In this document: one piece after another, positions 17,993 to 26,657 of the stretch | How the letters are laid out: each line of letters begins with the position of its first letter | Position numbering within the stretch: position 1 is the stretch's first letter | NCBI GenBank assembly: GCA_013697785.1 | Contig: JACCWE010000030.1 | Coordinates: 32,079-96,078 of the forward strand | Direction of reading: 5' to 3' | Length of the DNA stretch: 64,000 nt | DNA from: Gemmatimonadaceae bacterium | Lineage (GTDB): Bacteria > Gemmatimonadota > Gemmatimonadetes > Gemmatimonadales > Gemmatimonadaceae | The notes under the pieces: generated by a model | The model's input: only the letters and a program-made list of their open reading frames with translations | What the model was told of the DNA's origin: nothing | Databases searched by the model: none | Translations under genes and position numbers: made by a program

Positions 17993-19543
17993 ATGTCGAC
18001 TTCGCGGAAGCGCCCAGTCGTTTTGTTGGTGCTCGACGGTTGGGGCTATCGTGCGGAACGTGATGGCAACGCGATCGCGATGTCGCGCACGCCGACGTGG
18101 GACGCACTCTGGAGCGGCACCTCGCGAACGCTGCTGCACGCGTCAGGGCTGCCAGTCGGTCTCCCCGAAGGACAGATGGGGAACAGCGAAGTCGGGCATC
18201 TCAATCTCGGCGCCGGGCGCGTCGTCCCCCAGGATCTCGTCCGCATCAACGGCGCGATCGACGACGGCTCCTTCTTCCGCAACGACACCCTGGTCGAGAC
18301 GTGCGCCGCGGTGCGTGCGAGTGGCGGCACGCTCCATCTCGCGGGGCTGATCGGCAACGGTGGCGTCCACGCATTCGACAAGCACCTCTTCGCCCTCGTG
18401 GACCTGGCCGAGCGAGAGAAAGTGCCGCACGTGGCGATTCACGCCCTCCTCGATGGCCGCGACACGCTTCCCCGCTCCGCGCTCGGCTTCATGGAGCAGA
18501 CACTCGAGCGCGTGAAGGGACGTGCGGAGCTCGCCTCGGTCGGCGGTCGCTATCACGGGATGGACCGCGATCGCCGATGGACGCGCACGGAGCTCTGGTA
18601 CCGCGCGATGATGCAGGGTGTCGGCCCCCGCGCTCCGGACCCGATCTCGGCGATTCGCGCCGCCTACGAGCGCGGCGAGAGCGACGAGTTCATGAAGCCG
18701 GTGGTGATCGAACGGAACGACGAGCCCGTCGCGACGGTACGAGATGGCGATGCGATCATCCTTTTCAACTACCGCTCGGACCGGATGCGCCAGATCACGC
18801 GCGCGCTCACCGAGGATCCGTTCGACGGCTTCGATGTGCGCGGACGCCCGTCGATCAAGGTCGTCACGATGACGCAGTACGACGAGACGTACGAGATTCC
18901 CGTCGTCTTTCCGCCGTTCACACTCGCTCGCGTCGTCGCCGAGGTCATCTCGGCGCACGGCGGCACGCAGTTTCGAACGGCCGAGACGGAGAAGTACGCG
19001 CACGTCACGTATTTCTTCAACGCGGGACACGAGACGGCGTACAAGGGCGAAGTTCGCGAGCTGGTGCCGAGTCAAAAGGTGGCGACGTACGATCTCGCGC
19101 CCGAGATGAGCGCGTACGGCGTGACGGACGTGTTGTGCAAGGCGATCAGCGCGCGCAACTACGACTTCATCCTCTGCAACTATGCAAACGGCGACATGGT
19201 CGGGCACACCGGCGTCATTCCCGCGGCGATCAAGGCAGTGGAAACGGTTGATGAGTGTCTTGCCCGCGTGATCGCCGCCGCGGCGCGCGCCGATGCGCGC
19301 GTGCTGGTCACTGCGGACCATGGCAATTGCGAGATGATGATCGATCCCGCCACCGGCGGGCCGCACACGGCACACACCACGAACCCGGTTCCGCTCGTGA
19401 TCGTCGATCCGGACGGTGATCGTCCGCTCCGCGCGGGAGGCGCGCTGCGAGATGTTGGACCAACGGTGCTGGCGATGCTCGGCGTGGAGAAGCCCACCGA
19501 GATGACCGGCATCGACCTCAGAGAGATGGGAGCCGCAACGTGA
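17993..19543 (+). CDS. gpmI: 2,3-bisphosphoglycerate-independent phosphoglycerate mutase
   Basis: A 516-residue alkaline-phosphatase-superfamily enzyme interconverting 3- and 2-phosphoglycerate in glycolysis and gluconeogenesis. Metal site DGWGYR (Asp15), nucleophile loop MGNSEVGHLNLGAGR (Ser65), the phosphatase insert HALLDGRDT and RYHGMDRDRRW, and the C-terminal TADHGNCEMM and TAHTTNPVP are all present. The length is normal. It is divergent from the SH3b gene and coupled (GTGA) to the barrel protein that follows, an unusual partner. Confidence 0.97.
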   Translation: MSTSRKRPVVLLVLDGWGYRAERDGNAIAMSRTPTWDALWSGTSRTLLHASGLPVGLPEGQMGNSEVGHLNLGAGRVVPQDLVRINGAIDDGSFFRNDTLVETCAAVRASGGTLHLAGLIGNGGVHAFDKHLFALVDLAEREKVPHVAIHALLDGRDTLPRSALGFMEQTLERVKGRAELASVGGRYHGMDRDRRWTRTELWYRAMMQGVGPRAPDPISAIRAAYERGESDEFMKPVVIERNDEPVATVRDGDAIILFNYRSDRMRQITRALTEDPFDGFDVRGRPSIKVVTMTQYDETYEIPVVFPPFTLARVVAEVISAHGGTQFRTAETEKYAHVTYFFNAGHETAYKGEVRELVPSQKVATYDLAPEMSAYGVTDVLCKAISARNYDFILCNYANGDMVGHTGVIPAAIKAVETVDECLARVIAAAARADARVLVTADHGNCEMMIDPATGGPHTAHTTNPVPLVIVDPDGDRPLRAGGALRDVGPTVLAMLGVEKPTEMTGIDLREMGAAT

Positions 19544-20226
19544 AGCTCGTATTTACCGCCGCACTTCTTTGCATCGGCGTTGCACCACTCGCCGCGCAGG
19601 TGGGGAGCGAGCCTGAGCAGAGCCCCTATCGAGATTACGACTACCATCAGGACTTCACGGTTTGGGCCGGCTACTTCGGCGGCAACAAGGGCGAGGTCGG
19701 CATCGGTCCGCAATCGAGCTCGATAGCGGGTATCCGCTACGACCTGCACATCGGCGGCCCTGCGGAATTCGACGTGCGCATCGGGCGCGCCTTCTCCAAG
19801 CGTCTGGTGCTCGATCCGCTCAAGTCCGGCGACGCGCGCACGGTGGGCACGATGTCCGACGCCCTCTGGATCGCGGATGCGGGGATCAACCTCGCCCTCA
19901 CCGGAAAGAAGAGCTATCACCACGTGATTCCGATCGTCGGCTTCGGTGTTGGCCTCGCCTCCAGCCGGGCCAGCCAGGACGTCGGCGGCTATTCATTCGG
20001 CACCGGCTTTGCACTTCATGGGGGCCTGGGACTGAAGTTCGTGTCGCACGGCCCCTGGGGCGCCAGACTCGACCTGACGGACTATTACTGGCAGCTTTCG
20101 TATCCCGGCGGCTATTTCCTTGCACCGACCGGCGGCACGCCGATTCTCTCAACCGGCCAGGTTCAGAATCAGTGGGTCTCCAATCCGGTTCTCACCTTCG
20201 GCATTTCATACATCTTCTCGCGCTAG
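19540..20226 (+). CDS. Outer-membrane beta-barrel protein
   Basis: 228 residues from GTG 19540 inside the gpmI stop (GTGA). A clear signal peptide (MKLVFTAALLCIGVAPLAAQ) is followed by alternating aromatic/polar strands (FTVWAGYFGGNKGEVGIG, FALHGGLGLKFVSHGPWGA, NPVLTFGISYIFSR), suggesting an 8-10-stranded barrel. No transporter or enzyme motif is recognised. The last residue is Arg, not the aromatic usual for barrels, but FGISYIF lies just before it. Confidence 0.7.
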   Translation: MKLVFTAALLCIGVAPLAAQVGSEPEQSPYRDYDYHQDFTVWAGYFGGNKGEVGIGPQSSSIAGIRYDLHIGGPAEFDVRIGRAFSKRLVLDPLKSGDARTVGTMSDALWIADAGINLALTGKKSYHHVIPIVGFGVGLASSRASQDVGGYSFGTGFALHGGLGLKFVSHGPWGARLDLTDYYWQLSYPGGYFLAPTGGTPILSTGQVQNQWVSNPVLTFGISYIFSR

Positions 20227-20239
20227 ACGAGGTCCGCAA

Positions 20240-20728
20240 ATGGCACAGGATTTTGAGAACGTATTCGACCTCGATGATCTGAGCGATTCCGAGCTTCGCG
20301 GGCTCGTTCGCGATCAGCTCGCGCAGGATGATCAGATCGACGTCGACGAAATTCTGGTGCACGTGAAGGACGGCTACGTCACGCTCTCCGGACGTGTAGG
20401 CACGGAAGGCGAGAAGCAGATTGCCGATCACGTGCTCAGCGACGTCGTCGGTCTCGAGACGTACACCAACGACATCTTCGTCGACGCGATTCGGCGCGAC
20501 GAAGAGCCCGAGGCAGCCGATGAGGCAGTGGCGCGCGCCGCCGCTAGCGAAGACGACTCCCTGCTTGGCGGCAGCGATCTATCCGACACCGACGACGAGG
20601 CTCAGCGCGCCGCCGACAATGACGACGCGTCGCTTTTCGGCACGCGAGACATCGAGAGCGTGATGGAGAACGGCGTGCCGTGGATTCCGCCCGACCAGCC
20701 GACGCCCGAAGGCCGCGACGCGACCTGA
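20240..20728 (+). CDS. BON-domain protein with acidic tail
   Basis: 162 residues. The N-terminal half carries one BON domain (DSELRGLVRDQLAQDDQIDV, then VKDGYVTLSGRVGTEGEKQIADHV). No signal peptide is seen, unlike OsmY, so it may be cytoplasmic. The C-terminal half is Asp/Glu/Ala-rich and ends in a Pro-rich segment (PWIPPDQPTPEG). BON domains bind phospholipid or other envelope ligands; the exact role is unknown. Confidence 0.8.
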   Translation: MAQDFENVFDLDDLSDSELRGLVRDQLAQDDQIDVDEILVHVKDGYVTLSGRVGTEGEKQIADHVLSDVVGLETYTNDIFVDAIRRDEEPEAADEAVARAAASEDDSLLGGSDLSDTDDEAQRAADNDDASLFGTRDIESVMENGVPWIPPDQPTPEGRDAT

Positions 20729-20769
20729 TCGGAAGTCGCAAGCGCACGCCGCGCGCGTGAGTCGCTGAC

Positions 20770-21183
20770 GTGTTCGCGCTCACACGCCGCGTGTCGTTCA
20801 CCGCGTCGCATCGCTACTGGCGCTCCGACTGGAGCGGCCTGCGCAACGAGCAGCGCTTCGGCGCAGCCTCTGCCACGCACTCGCACGACTATTCCTGCGA
20901 CGTGACAGTGAGCGGACCGCTCGACGAGGAGACGGGGATGGTCGTCGATCTCGGGCATCTCGACAAGGTACTCGACCGCGAGGTGCGCGTTCGCTTTCAT
21001 GGCATGGACATCACGACGCAAGTGCCCGAGTTCGCTGACGGCAAGCTGATTCCAACCAGCGAAAATCTCGCGCGCTTCATCTACTTGAAGGTGAGCGGCG
21101 CGCTCACCGGCTCGGCGCTCGTCACGAGCGTGGTCGTGCGCGAGGATGCGACCATCGCGTCGGAGTTCACCGTCGACGGCTGA
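20770..21183 (+). CDS. 6-pyruvoyl-tetrahydropterin synthase/QueD-like, catalytic Cys absent
   Basis: 137 residues from GTG 20770. PTPS/QueD fold features: first zinc ligand in SFTASHRY, paired ligands in THSHDY (normally HGHNY), the segment GMVVDLGHLDKVLD, and the catalytic-type Glu in PTSENLA. The Cys that normally precedes HGH is missing: the aligned stretch is FGAASATHSHDY. It therefore probably does not perform the standard PTPS or QueD reaction, though related enzymes lacking this Cys exist. No other queuosine or pterin gene is in the window. Confidence 0.8.
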   Translation: MFALTRRVSFTASHRYWRSDWSGLRNEQRFGAASATHSHDYSCDVTVSGPLDEETGMVVDLGHLDKVLDREVRVRFHGMDITTQVPEFADGKLIPTSENLARFIYLKVSGALTGSALVTSVVVREDATIASEFTVDG

Positions 21184-21234
21184 CACCCCGCCCCACGACC
21201 GGCCAGCCACACGGGAACGCGGTATATTTCGCGG

Positions 21235-21957
21235 ATGACGAATCCGGCCGTCGCCCTCGACGCGGTGGAAGAAGCGCCCGTGTGGCTCGAGGTAAATGGC
21301 GCGCCCGCGGTCACCTGGATGTGCACCCCTGAGCGGCTCGACGAGCTCGTGGTCGGATGGCTGCACGGCGAGGGCTACATCGACACGCAGGCGGACATCC
21401 TCAGGATGCGCCCATGTGCGCAGGAGCTCGGCTTCTGGGTCGATGTGCCGGCCGAGCGCTTCCAAACGGTGGAGGCGAGCGATCGCAGGCGCGTTCTCGC
21501 ATCGGGATGCGGCGCGGTGACGACGATCCTCGGGTCGCTCAGCTCACTTCCGCGCCGCAAGTCCGCGCTGCCGCCGATCGATCTGCAGAAAATGCGCGCG
21601 CTCTTCAAGGAGCTCTTCGCGCGCGGAACACACTACAAGGAAACCGGTGGCATCCACGCCGCGGCGATCACCGATGGCGAAACGCTGCTGTATCATGCCG
21701 AGGATATCGGCAGGCACAATGCGGTGGACAAGGTGATCGGCGCGGCGATCCTCGATGGGACGAGCCCCCAGGATCTGATCCTCCTCGTGACGGGGCGAAT
21801 CTCCGGCGAGCTCGCATTCAAGGCTGCGCGTGCGCGCATGGGGCTGGTCGCGACGCCGTCGGTGCCGAGCACGATGGCGGTGGATATAGCGAAGGCGACG
21901 GGAATGGGGATCGTCGGGCGCGCGGTCAGCGGAACGCCGCAGCTGCATCAGACGTGA
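21235..21957 (+). CDS. fdhD: Formate dehydrogenase accessory sulfurtransferase FdhD
   Basis: A 240-residue FdhD, which passes sulfur to the molybdenum cofactor of formate dehydrogenases. Motifs: HYKETGGIHAAA, EDIGRHNAVDKVIG and GRISGELAFKAA, all characteristic. In the active-site loop only one Cys remains (ASGCGAVTT, where many FdhD proteins have GCGxCG). No formate dehydrogenase gene is in the window. It starts a coupled run fdhD-mobA-mobB-dacB-moeA, the next start being GTG within GTGA. Confidence 0.92.
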   Translation: MTNPAVALDAVEEAPVWLEVNGAPAVTWMCTPERLDELVVGWLHGEGYIDTQADILRMRPCAQELGFWVDVPAERFQTVEASDRRRVLASGCGAVTTILGSLSSLPRRKSALPPIDLQKMRALFKELFARGTHYKETGGIHAAAITDGETLLYHAEDIGRHNAVDKVIGAAILDGTSPQDLILLVTGRISGELAFKAARARMGLVATPSVPSTMAVDIAKATGMGIVGRAVSGTPQLHQT

Positions 21958-22580
21958 GGGCATGTACGGGAGTGATCCTGGCCGGCGGTCATTCCTCGCG
22001 CTATGGAGGGAAGCCAAAGGGGCTCGAGCGCGTGGACGGCGAGCGGGTGATCGATCGCGTCGCGAAGGCGCTCGGCGGCGCGACCGACTCGCTGCTTCTG
22101 ATCGCAAACGATCCGGCGGCATCATCCTGGCTTCCTAACGTTCGCGTGGCCGGCGACGTCCGGTCCGACATCGGGAGTCTCGGCGGCATTCACGCGGCGC
22201 TCGTGCATGCGGGGACGGCAGTGATCGTCGTCGCCTGGGACATGCCGTTCGTCCCCGAAGGGCTGCTCGCCGAGTTGCGCGAGATGGGGAAGGATGCCGA
22301 TGTCGTGGCGCCGGAAAGCGGATCGTCGCGGCGCGGGCTCGAGCCGCTGTGCGCGTACTATTCGCAGGCGTGCGTCGCGCCGATCGAGCGCTCGATCGAC
22401 GCCGACGACCGTCGCGTCATCGGCTTCTTCGATCAGGTGCGCCTGGCCCGCCTCGGCGTCGATGCCGTGCGGAAGTACGGAGATCCGGACCAGCTGTTCA
22501 TGAATGTCAATTCACCGGACGAGCTCGCGCTCGCGGAGCAATATGCGGCGACCGCCGATCGTGACGATCATCGGAACTAA
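21954..22580 (+). CDS. mobA: Molybdenum cofactor guanylyltransferase
   Basis: 208 residues from GTG 21954, coupled to fdhD by GTGA. The nucleotidyltransferase start GVILAGGHSSRYGGKPKGL is diagnostic; WDMPFVPEGLL holds the metal-binding Asp. MobA joins GMP to molybdopterin to make the bis-MGD cofactor used by formate dehydrogenases and related enzymes, matching fdhD next door. Its end overlaps the start of mobB. Confidence 0.93.
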   Translation: MRACTGVILAGGHSSRYGGKPKGLERVDGERVIDRVAKALGGATDSLLLIANDPAASSWLPNVRVAGDVRSDIGSLGGIHAALVHAGTAVIVVAWDMPFVPEGLLAELREMGKDADVVAPESGSSRRGLEPLCAYYSQACVAPIERSIDADDRRVIGFFDQVRLARLGVDAVRKYGDPDQLFMNVNSPDELALAEQYAATADRDDHRN

Positions 22581-23070
22581 GAAGCAGGGGAAGACGACGC
22601 TCACCGTGAAGCTCGCGGCCGAGATGGCGAGGCGCGGACATCGCGTGATGACGATGAAGCACGGGTCGCACACCTTCAACATCGACCCGAGCACGACGGA
22701 CACGTACAAGCACTATCACGAAGGGCACGCCGAGCGTGTGGCGATGGTGAGCCCGGACAAGTTCGCGCTGGTGGAGCGGTGGACGGAGGAGAAAACACCG
22801 GAGCAGATCGCGGAGCAGTACCTGTCGGACGCGGACATCGTGATCGCCGAGGGGTTCAAGGCGGCGGCGCTGCCGAAGATCGAGATCTTCAGGCGCGAAA
22901 CCGGGAAGATTCAGCTGTACGATTCCGGCTCGGAGATGAGCGCGCACTATATCGCAATCGTGACGGACGATCCGGCGATCGAAGCGAACGTGCCGCTGCT
23001 GCTGTTCTCGGATCCGGAGTGGCTAACGACGTTGGCGAACCTCGTTGAGGAAAAGGTGATGCGCATATGA
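22543..23070 (+). CDS. mobB: Molybdopterin-guanine dinucleotide biosynthesis GTPase MobB
   Basis: 175 residues from ATG 22543, chosen because GCGGAG precedes it and MRRPPIVTIIG begins the domain directly; a start at 22504 would add an unrelated Ser/Arg stretch. Walker A is GTKKQGKTTL. The segments TMKHGSHTFNID and DIVIAEGFKAAALPKIEIF are typical of MobB. It overlaps mobA by 38 bases. MobB is an adaptor that assists MobA; it is often dispensable. Confidence 0.9.
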   Translation: MRRPPIVTIIGTKKQGKTTLTVKLAAEMARRGHRVMTMKHGSHTFNIDPSTTDTYKHYHEGHAERVAMVSPDKFALVERWTEEKTPEQIAEQYLSDADIVIAEGFKAAALPKIEIFRRETGKIQLYDSGSEMSAHYIAIVTDDPAIEANVPLLLFSDPEWLTTLANLVEEKVMRI

Positions 23071-24590
23071 AGAGTTTGCGGCTGTTGGTTCCGATGGTGG
23101 CGGTTGGTGCGGCGTGCGCGTCGGGCGGAGTGCAGGGCGCGCCGGCGGGTGCTCCCGGCACGCCGGCGAGCATGCCGCGTGCGGCGACCGTTACGCGCGA
23201 GCAGCTCAAGCGCGAGATCGACTCGATGGTCGCGCAGCGCGGGTTTCGCGATGCGCATTTCGGCGTGCTGGTGGTGGATCCGGAGAAGGGCGACACGCTG
23301 TACTCGCTCAATGCGGGGAAGCTCTTCATGCCGGCATCGAACATGAAGATCGTGACGGGTGCGGCATCGCTCGCGCTGCTCGGCGCGGACTACAGGTATC
23401 GAACGGACTTCGAGGCGGCTGGATACATGAGGCACGACACGCTCGAAGGCGCGCTGATAGTAACGGGGCGCGGCGATCCAACGATCAGTGACCACATCCG
23501 CGGCAATGCGATGAACCCGCTTTACGACATCGCGGACTCGCTTCGCGCGCACGGGATCACGGTAATCACCGATGGCATCCGCGCGGCGCCGGATGTCTTT
23601 CCCGATACGACGATCGGATTCGGATGGTCGTGGGACGATCTCGGAGAGGACTACGGTGCCGGAGTCGATGCTCTCTACTTCAATGAGGGATTCGGAACGC
23701 TGATCGCGTACGGGAAGCCGGGTAAGACACCCGATAGCGTCGTGACGAGCCCTTCTCGCGTGTATCCGTTCGTGCTCAACGGCGCGAAGAGCGCGCCGTC
23801 CGACACCGGCAACATTCGTCTCGACTTCAACCAGCTTCGGAACGCGTTCATTCTGCGTGGAAAGCTGAAAACGTCCACGGATACGGTGATATACGTGTAT
23901 CCGGACTCTCGCCGCGCGTATCTCGCCGCGCTGACCGAAGCGCTCCGGTCGCGTGGGATCGGGATGGGAAGCGGTCACTGGGGCACGAGCGGCACCGACG
24001 CGATCCCGTACGAACACGCGAAGATGCGTGCGCTGTTCGTGGTGCGCTCCCCGCCCCTTCGCGAGATCCTCGCCGCGCTCGAGAAGCCCTCGCAAAACCA
24101 GATCGCCGAGATTCTCTACAAGACGCTCGGCCTCGAGAAAACAGGCACCGGCTCCGCCGACAGCGGCCGCGCGGTCGTCGAGCGCCAGCTCCAATCGTGG
24201 GGTGCGGAGTCCGACGGATATCTCATTCGCGATGGCAGTGGGCTTTCGCGCTACGACTATCTGAGCCCCGAGACGCTCGTGCGCGTCCTCGACAAGATCC
24301 GCGCCGACACCGCGTTCCACGTGTTCTACGACGCGCTCCCGATCGCAGGTGTGGACGGATCGCTCGAGCGTCGCATGCTCGGCACCGCTGCCGTCGGAAG
24401 AGTGCACGCGAAGACGGGCTCCGTCGCCAACGCGCGCTCGCTCTCCGGGTACGCGATCACCGCCGACGATCATACCGTCATTTTCAGCCTGCTCGCGAAC
24501 AACTGGATCACAAAGCAGTCAGCGGTCGACAGCGTGCAGAATCGCATCGTCGTGATGCTCGCGTCGCTCAAGCTTCGTAACGCGCCGTAG
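23067..24590 (+). CDS. dacB: D-Ala-D-Ala carboxypeptidase/endopeptidase (PBP4 type, S13)
   Basis: 507 residues starting at ATG inside the mobB stop (ATGA). A signal or lipoprotein-like N-terminus (VAVGAACASGG) precedes the S13 domain. Active-site triads are complete: S91-x-x-K94 (PASNMK), S-x-N near 342 (KPSQN) and KTG at 449 (HAKTGSVAN). It trims or cleaves peptidoglycan crosslinks in the periplasm. Its position inside a molybdenum cofactor operon is unusual. The next gene starts as GTG overlapping the TAG stop. Confidence 0.93.
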   Translation: MKSLRLLVPMVAVGAACASGGVQGAPAGAPGTPASMPRAATVTREQLKREIDSMVAQRGFRDAHFGVLVVDPEKGDTLYSLNAGKLFMPASNMKIVTGAASLALLGADYRYRTDFEAAGYMRHDTLEGALIVTGRGDPTISDHIRGNAMNPLYDIADSLRAHGITVITDGIRAAPDVFPDTTIGFGWSWDDLGEDYGAGVDALYFNEGFGTLIAYGKPGKTPDSVVTSPSRVYPFVLNGAKSAPSDTGNIRLDFNQLRNAFILRGKLKTSTDTVIYVYPDSRRAYLAALTEALRSRGIGMGSGHWGTSGTDAIPYEHAKMRALFVVRSPPLREILAALEKPSQNQIAEILYKTLGLEKTGTGSADSGRAVVERQLQSWGAESDGYLIRDGSGLSRYDYLSPETLVRVLDKIRADTAFHVFYDALPIAGVDGSLERRMLGTAAVGRVHAKTGSVANARSLSGYAITADDHTVIFSLLANNWITKQSAVDSVQNRIVVMLASLKLRNAP

Positions 24591-25840
24591 TGTTCACCGT
24601 ATCGGACGCTGTCGCGCGAATAGTCGCCGGCATCCAGCCACTCTCCGTCGAGCGTGTCGCGCTGCTCGAGGCGCTGGGCCGGGTGCTCGCGACCCCCGTC
24701 GTCTCACCGCTCACGCTCCCGGCGTGGGACAACTCCGCGATGGATGGCTATGCCTTGCGCGCGAGCGACGTCGATGGCGCGACCGCCGAAAAGCCCGTCT
24801 CGCTCACCGTGCTCGAGACCGTCGCCGCCGGCGCCTTCCCCTCGCGCGTAGTGGAAGCAGGCAGCTGCACTCGCATCATGACCGGCGCTCCGCTCCCCGA
24901 GGGCGTAGACACCGTCATCCGCCTCGAGGACACCGATGGCGGCATTGAACGCGTCTCCATTCGCAGCGATCGCGACGCGGGCCGCAACGTGCGCCACCGC
25001 GGCGAGGACATCACCACCGGCACACAGGTCATCGACCGCGGCCAGCCGATTGGCGCCGCGCAGATCGGCGTCCTCGCCTCCGTCGGCGCATCCTCGGTCG
25101 ACGTATATCGCCAGCCGCGCGTCGCCTTCTTCGGTTCCGGCGACGAGATCGTCGACCTCGACCGCTTCACCGAAGCACTCGACGGAAAGAAGATCGTCAC
25201 GTCGAACAGCTACACCCTCCACTCGCTCATTCGGCTGAACGGCGGCATCCCCGTCAACCTCGGCGTCGCGCGCGATGATCCGAAGGACATTCGCGCGCGC
25301 ATCGATCGCGCCGCCGGCTGCGATCTCCTCATCACCTCGGCTGGCATCTCCGCGGGCGAGTTCGACTATCTCCGCCCGGTGCTCGCCGAGGCGGGCGTCA
25401 CGCTCGATGTGTGGAAGGTGCGCATGCGCCCCGGCGCACCGCTCGGCTTTGGATGGCTCGGCAAAATGCCATGGATTGGGCTACCGGGAAATCCGGTGTC
25501 GACGATGGTGACCTTCGAGCTCTTCGTGCGCCCCGTTCTGCGCCGCATGCTCGGCCACACGAGGCTCTTCCGCCGCCCGCTCCCGGTGACACTCGAGGAG
25601 CCGGTGAAGATCGGCGCCGCGCTCACGCACTTTCTGCGCGCGATCGTGTCCGTGAAGCCCGACGGCACGCTCAGCGCGCGACTCACCGGCCCACAGGGCT
25701 CCGGCATACTCACATCGATGTCGGTTGCCAACGCGCTGCTCGTGATTCCGCAGGAGCGCCCGCGCATCGAGGCCGGCGAAATCGTCAACGCTATTCTACT
25801 CTCCGACGACGCGCAGCTCGCGACGCACTTCTCGTTGTGA
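24590..25840 (+). CDS. moeA: Molybdopterin molybdenumtransferase MoeA
   Basis: 416 residues starting at GTG, which shares one base with the dacB stop (TAGTG). Motifs: PAWDNSAMDGYALR, TGAPLPEGVDTVIRLED, FGSGDEIV, SAGISAGEFDYL, RPGAPLGFG and GLPGNPVSTMVTF. All four MoeA domains appear present. The enzyme inserts molybdate into adenylylated molybdopterin. Together with fdhD, mobA and mobB it implies a molybdenum enzyme encoded elsewhere. Confidence 0.95.
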   Translation: MFTVSDAVARIVAGIQPLSVERVALLEALGRVLATPVVSPLTLPAWDNSAMDGYALRASDVDGATAEKPVSLTVLETVAAGAFPSRVVEAGSCTRIMTGAPLPEGVDTVIRLEDTDGGIERVSIRSDRDAGRNVRHRGEDITTGTQVIDRGQPIGAAQIGVLASVGASSVDVYRQPRVAFFGSGDEIVDLDRFTEALDGKKIVTSNSYTLHSLIRLNGGIPVNLGVARDDPKDIRARIDRAAGCDLLITSAGISAGEFDYLRPVLAEAGVTLDVWKVRMRPGAPLGFGWLGKMPWIGLPGNPVSTMVTFELFVRPVLRRMLGHTRLFRRPLPVTLEEPVKIGAALTHFLRAIVSVKPDGTLSARLTGPQGSGILTSMSVANALLVIPQERPRIEAGEIVNAILLSDDAQLATHFSL

Positions 25841-25844
25841 CGCG

Positions 25845-26528
25845 ATGACCGTGCTGCGCGGGCGGCCGCTCGTGAAGGAGCTCGAGCGCCGCTTCGTGAT
25901 AGCGCACTCGCAGGTCGATCTTCCCGGCGGCACCGTCGATCTGATGCATCCGGAGAACACCGACGCGCTGATCAGCGAAGAAGACATGGTCCGCGACGAC
26001 CGCCTTCCGTACTGGGCGGATATCTGGCCGTCGTCGCGCGTTCTCGCGCGCGCGCTCGCGGTGGAGAGCGGCGCGGGACGTACGATGCTCGAGCTCGGAG
26101 CGGGGCTTGGCCTCGCGACCATCGGTGCGATGCGCGCGGGCTACGATGTGCTCGCGAGCGACTACTATGACGATGCGCTCCTCTTCACGAGCGCGAACGC
26201 CTGGCGAACGCTCGAGCGCGAGCCGCGCACGCGCATGATAGACTGGCGCGATCTCCCCGCCGACCTGGGCATCTTCGATCGCGTCGTCGCAGCGGATGTG
26301 ATCTACGAGGATCGCTATCCGCCGCTCGTCGCGAACGTCATCGCGCGTGCGCTCGCGCCCGGCGGCGTCGCCACCATTGCAGATCCGGGGCGTCCGATGG
26401 TCGAGCAGTTCTTCGAGCTGCTTCCTGGACTCGGGCTGCGACTTCGCAATACCGAGCTCATCGAGTACGACGAGGCCCCCGCGAAGCAGACCATCCGGCT
26501 ACATCATATCGTGCTATTGATTGCATAG
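25845..26528 (+). CDS. Class I SAM-dependent methyltransferase (Methyltransf_16-like)
   Basis: 227 residues. The SAM-binding site is MLELGAGLGLATIGAMRAGY (about 86-105), followed by the acidic post-II motif LASDYYDD and the catalytic-region DRVVAADVIYED. The upstream PYWADIWPSSRVLA matches the protein-lysine methyltransferase group that includes ETFbeta-KMT, so a protein Lys substrate is plausible but not shown. It starts 4 bases after moeA and may be cotranscribed. Confidence 0.8.
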   Translation: MTVLRGRPLVKELERRFVIAHSQVDLPGGTVDLMHPENTDALISEEDMVRDDRLPYWADIWPSSRVLARALAVESGAGRTMLELGAGLGLATIGAMRAGYDVLASDYYDDALLFTSANAWRTLEREPRTRMIDWRDLPADLGIFDRVVAADVIYEDRYPPLVANVIARALAPGGVATIADPGRPMVEQFFELLPGLGLRLRNTELIEYDEAPAKQTIRLHHIVLLIA

Positions 26529-26657
26529 AATCCAATTTCCATAGTGCACTGGCAGCAGTTCTTCGGAGATCCCCGATGCTGTCGTGAAATGATGGAGTCT
26601 CGCAGCCTGTGCCACGAGCTCGACTCCACGAGCCGAGCGCATTTCGAGAGGTCCCAC

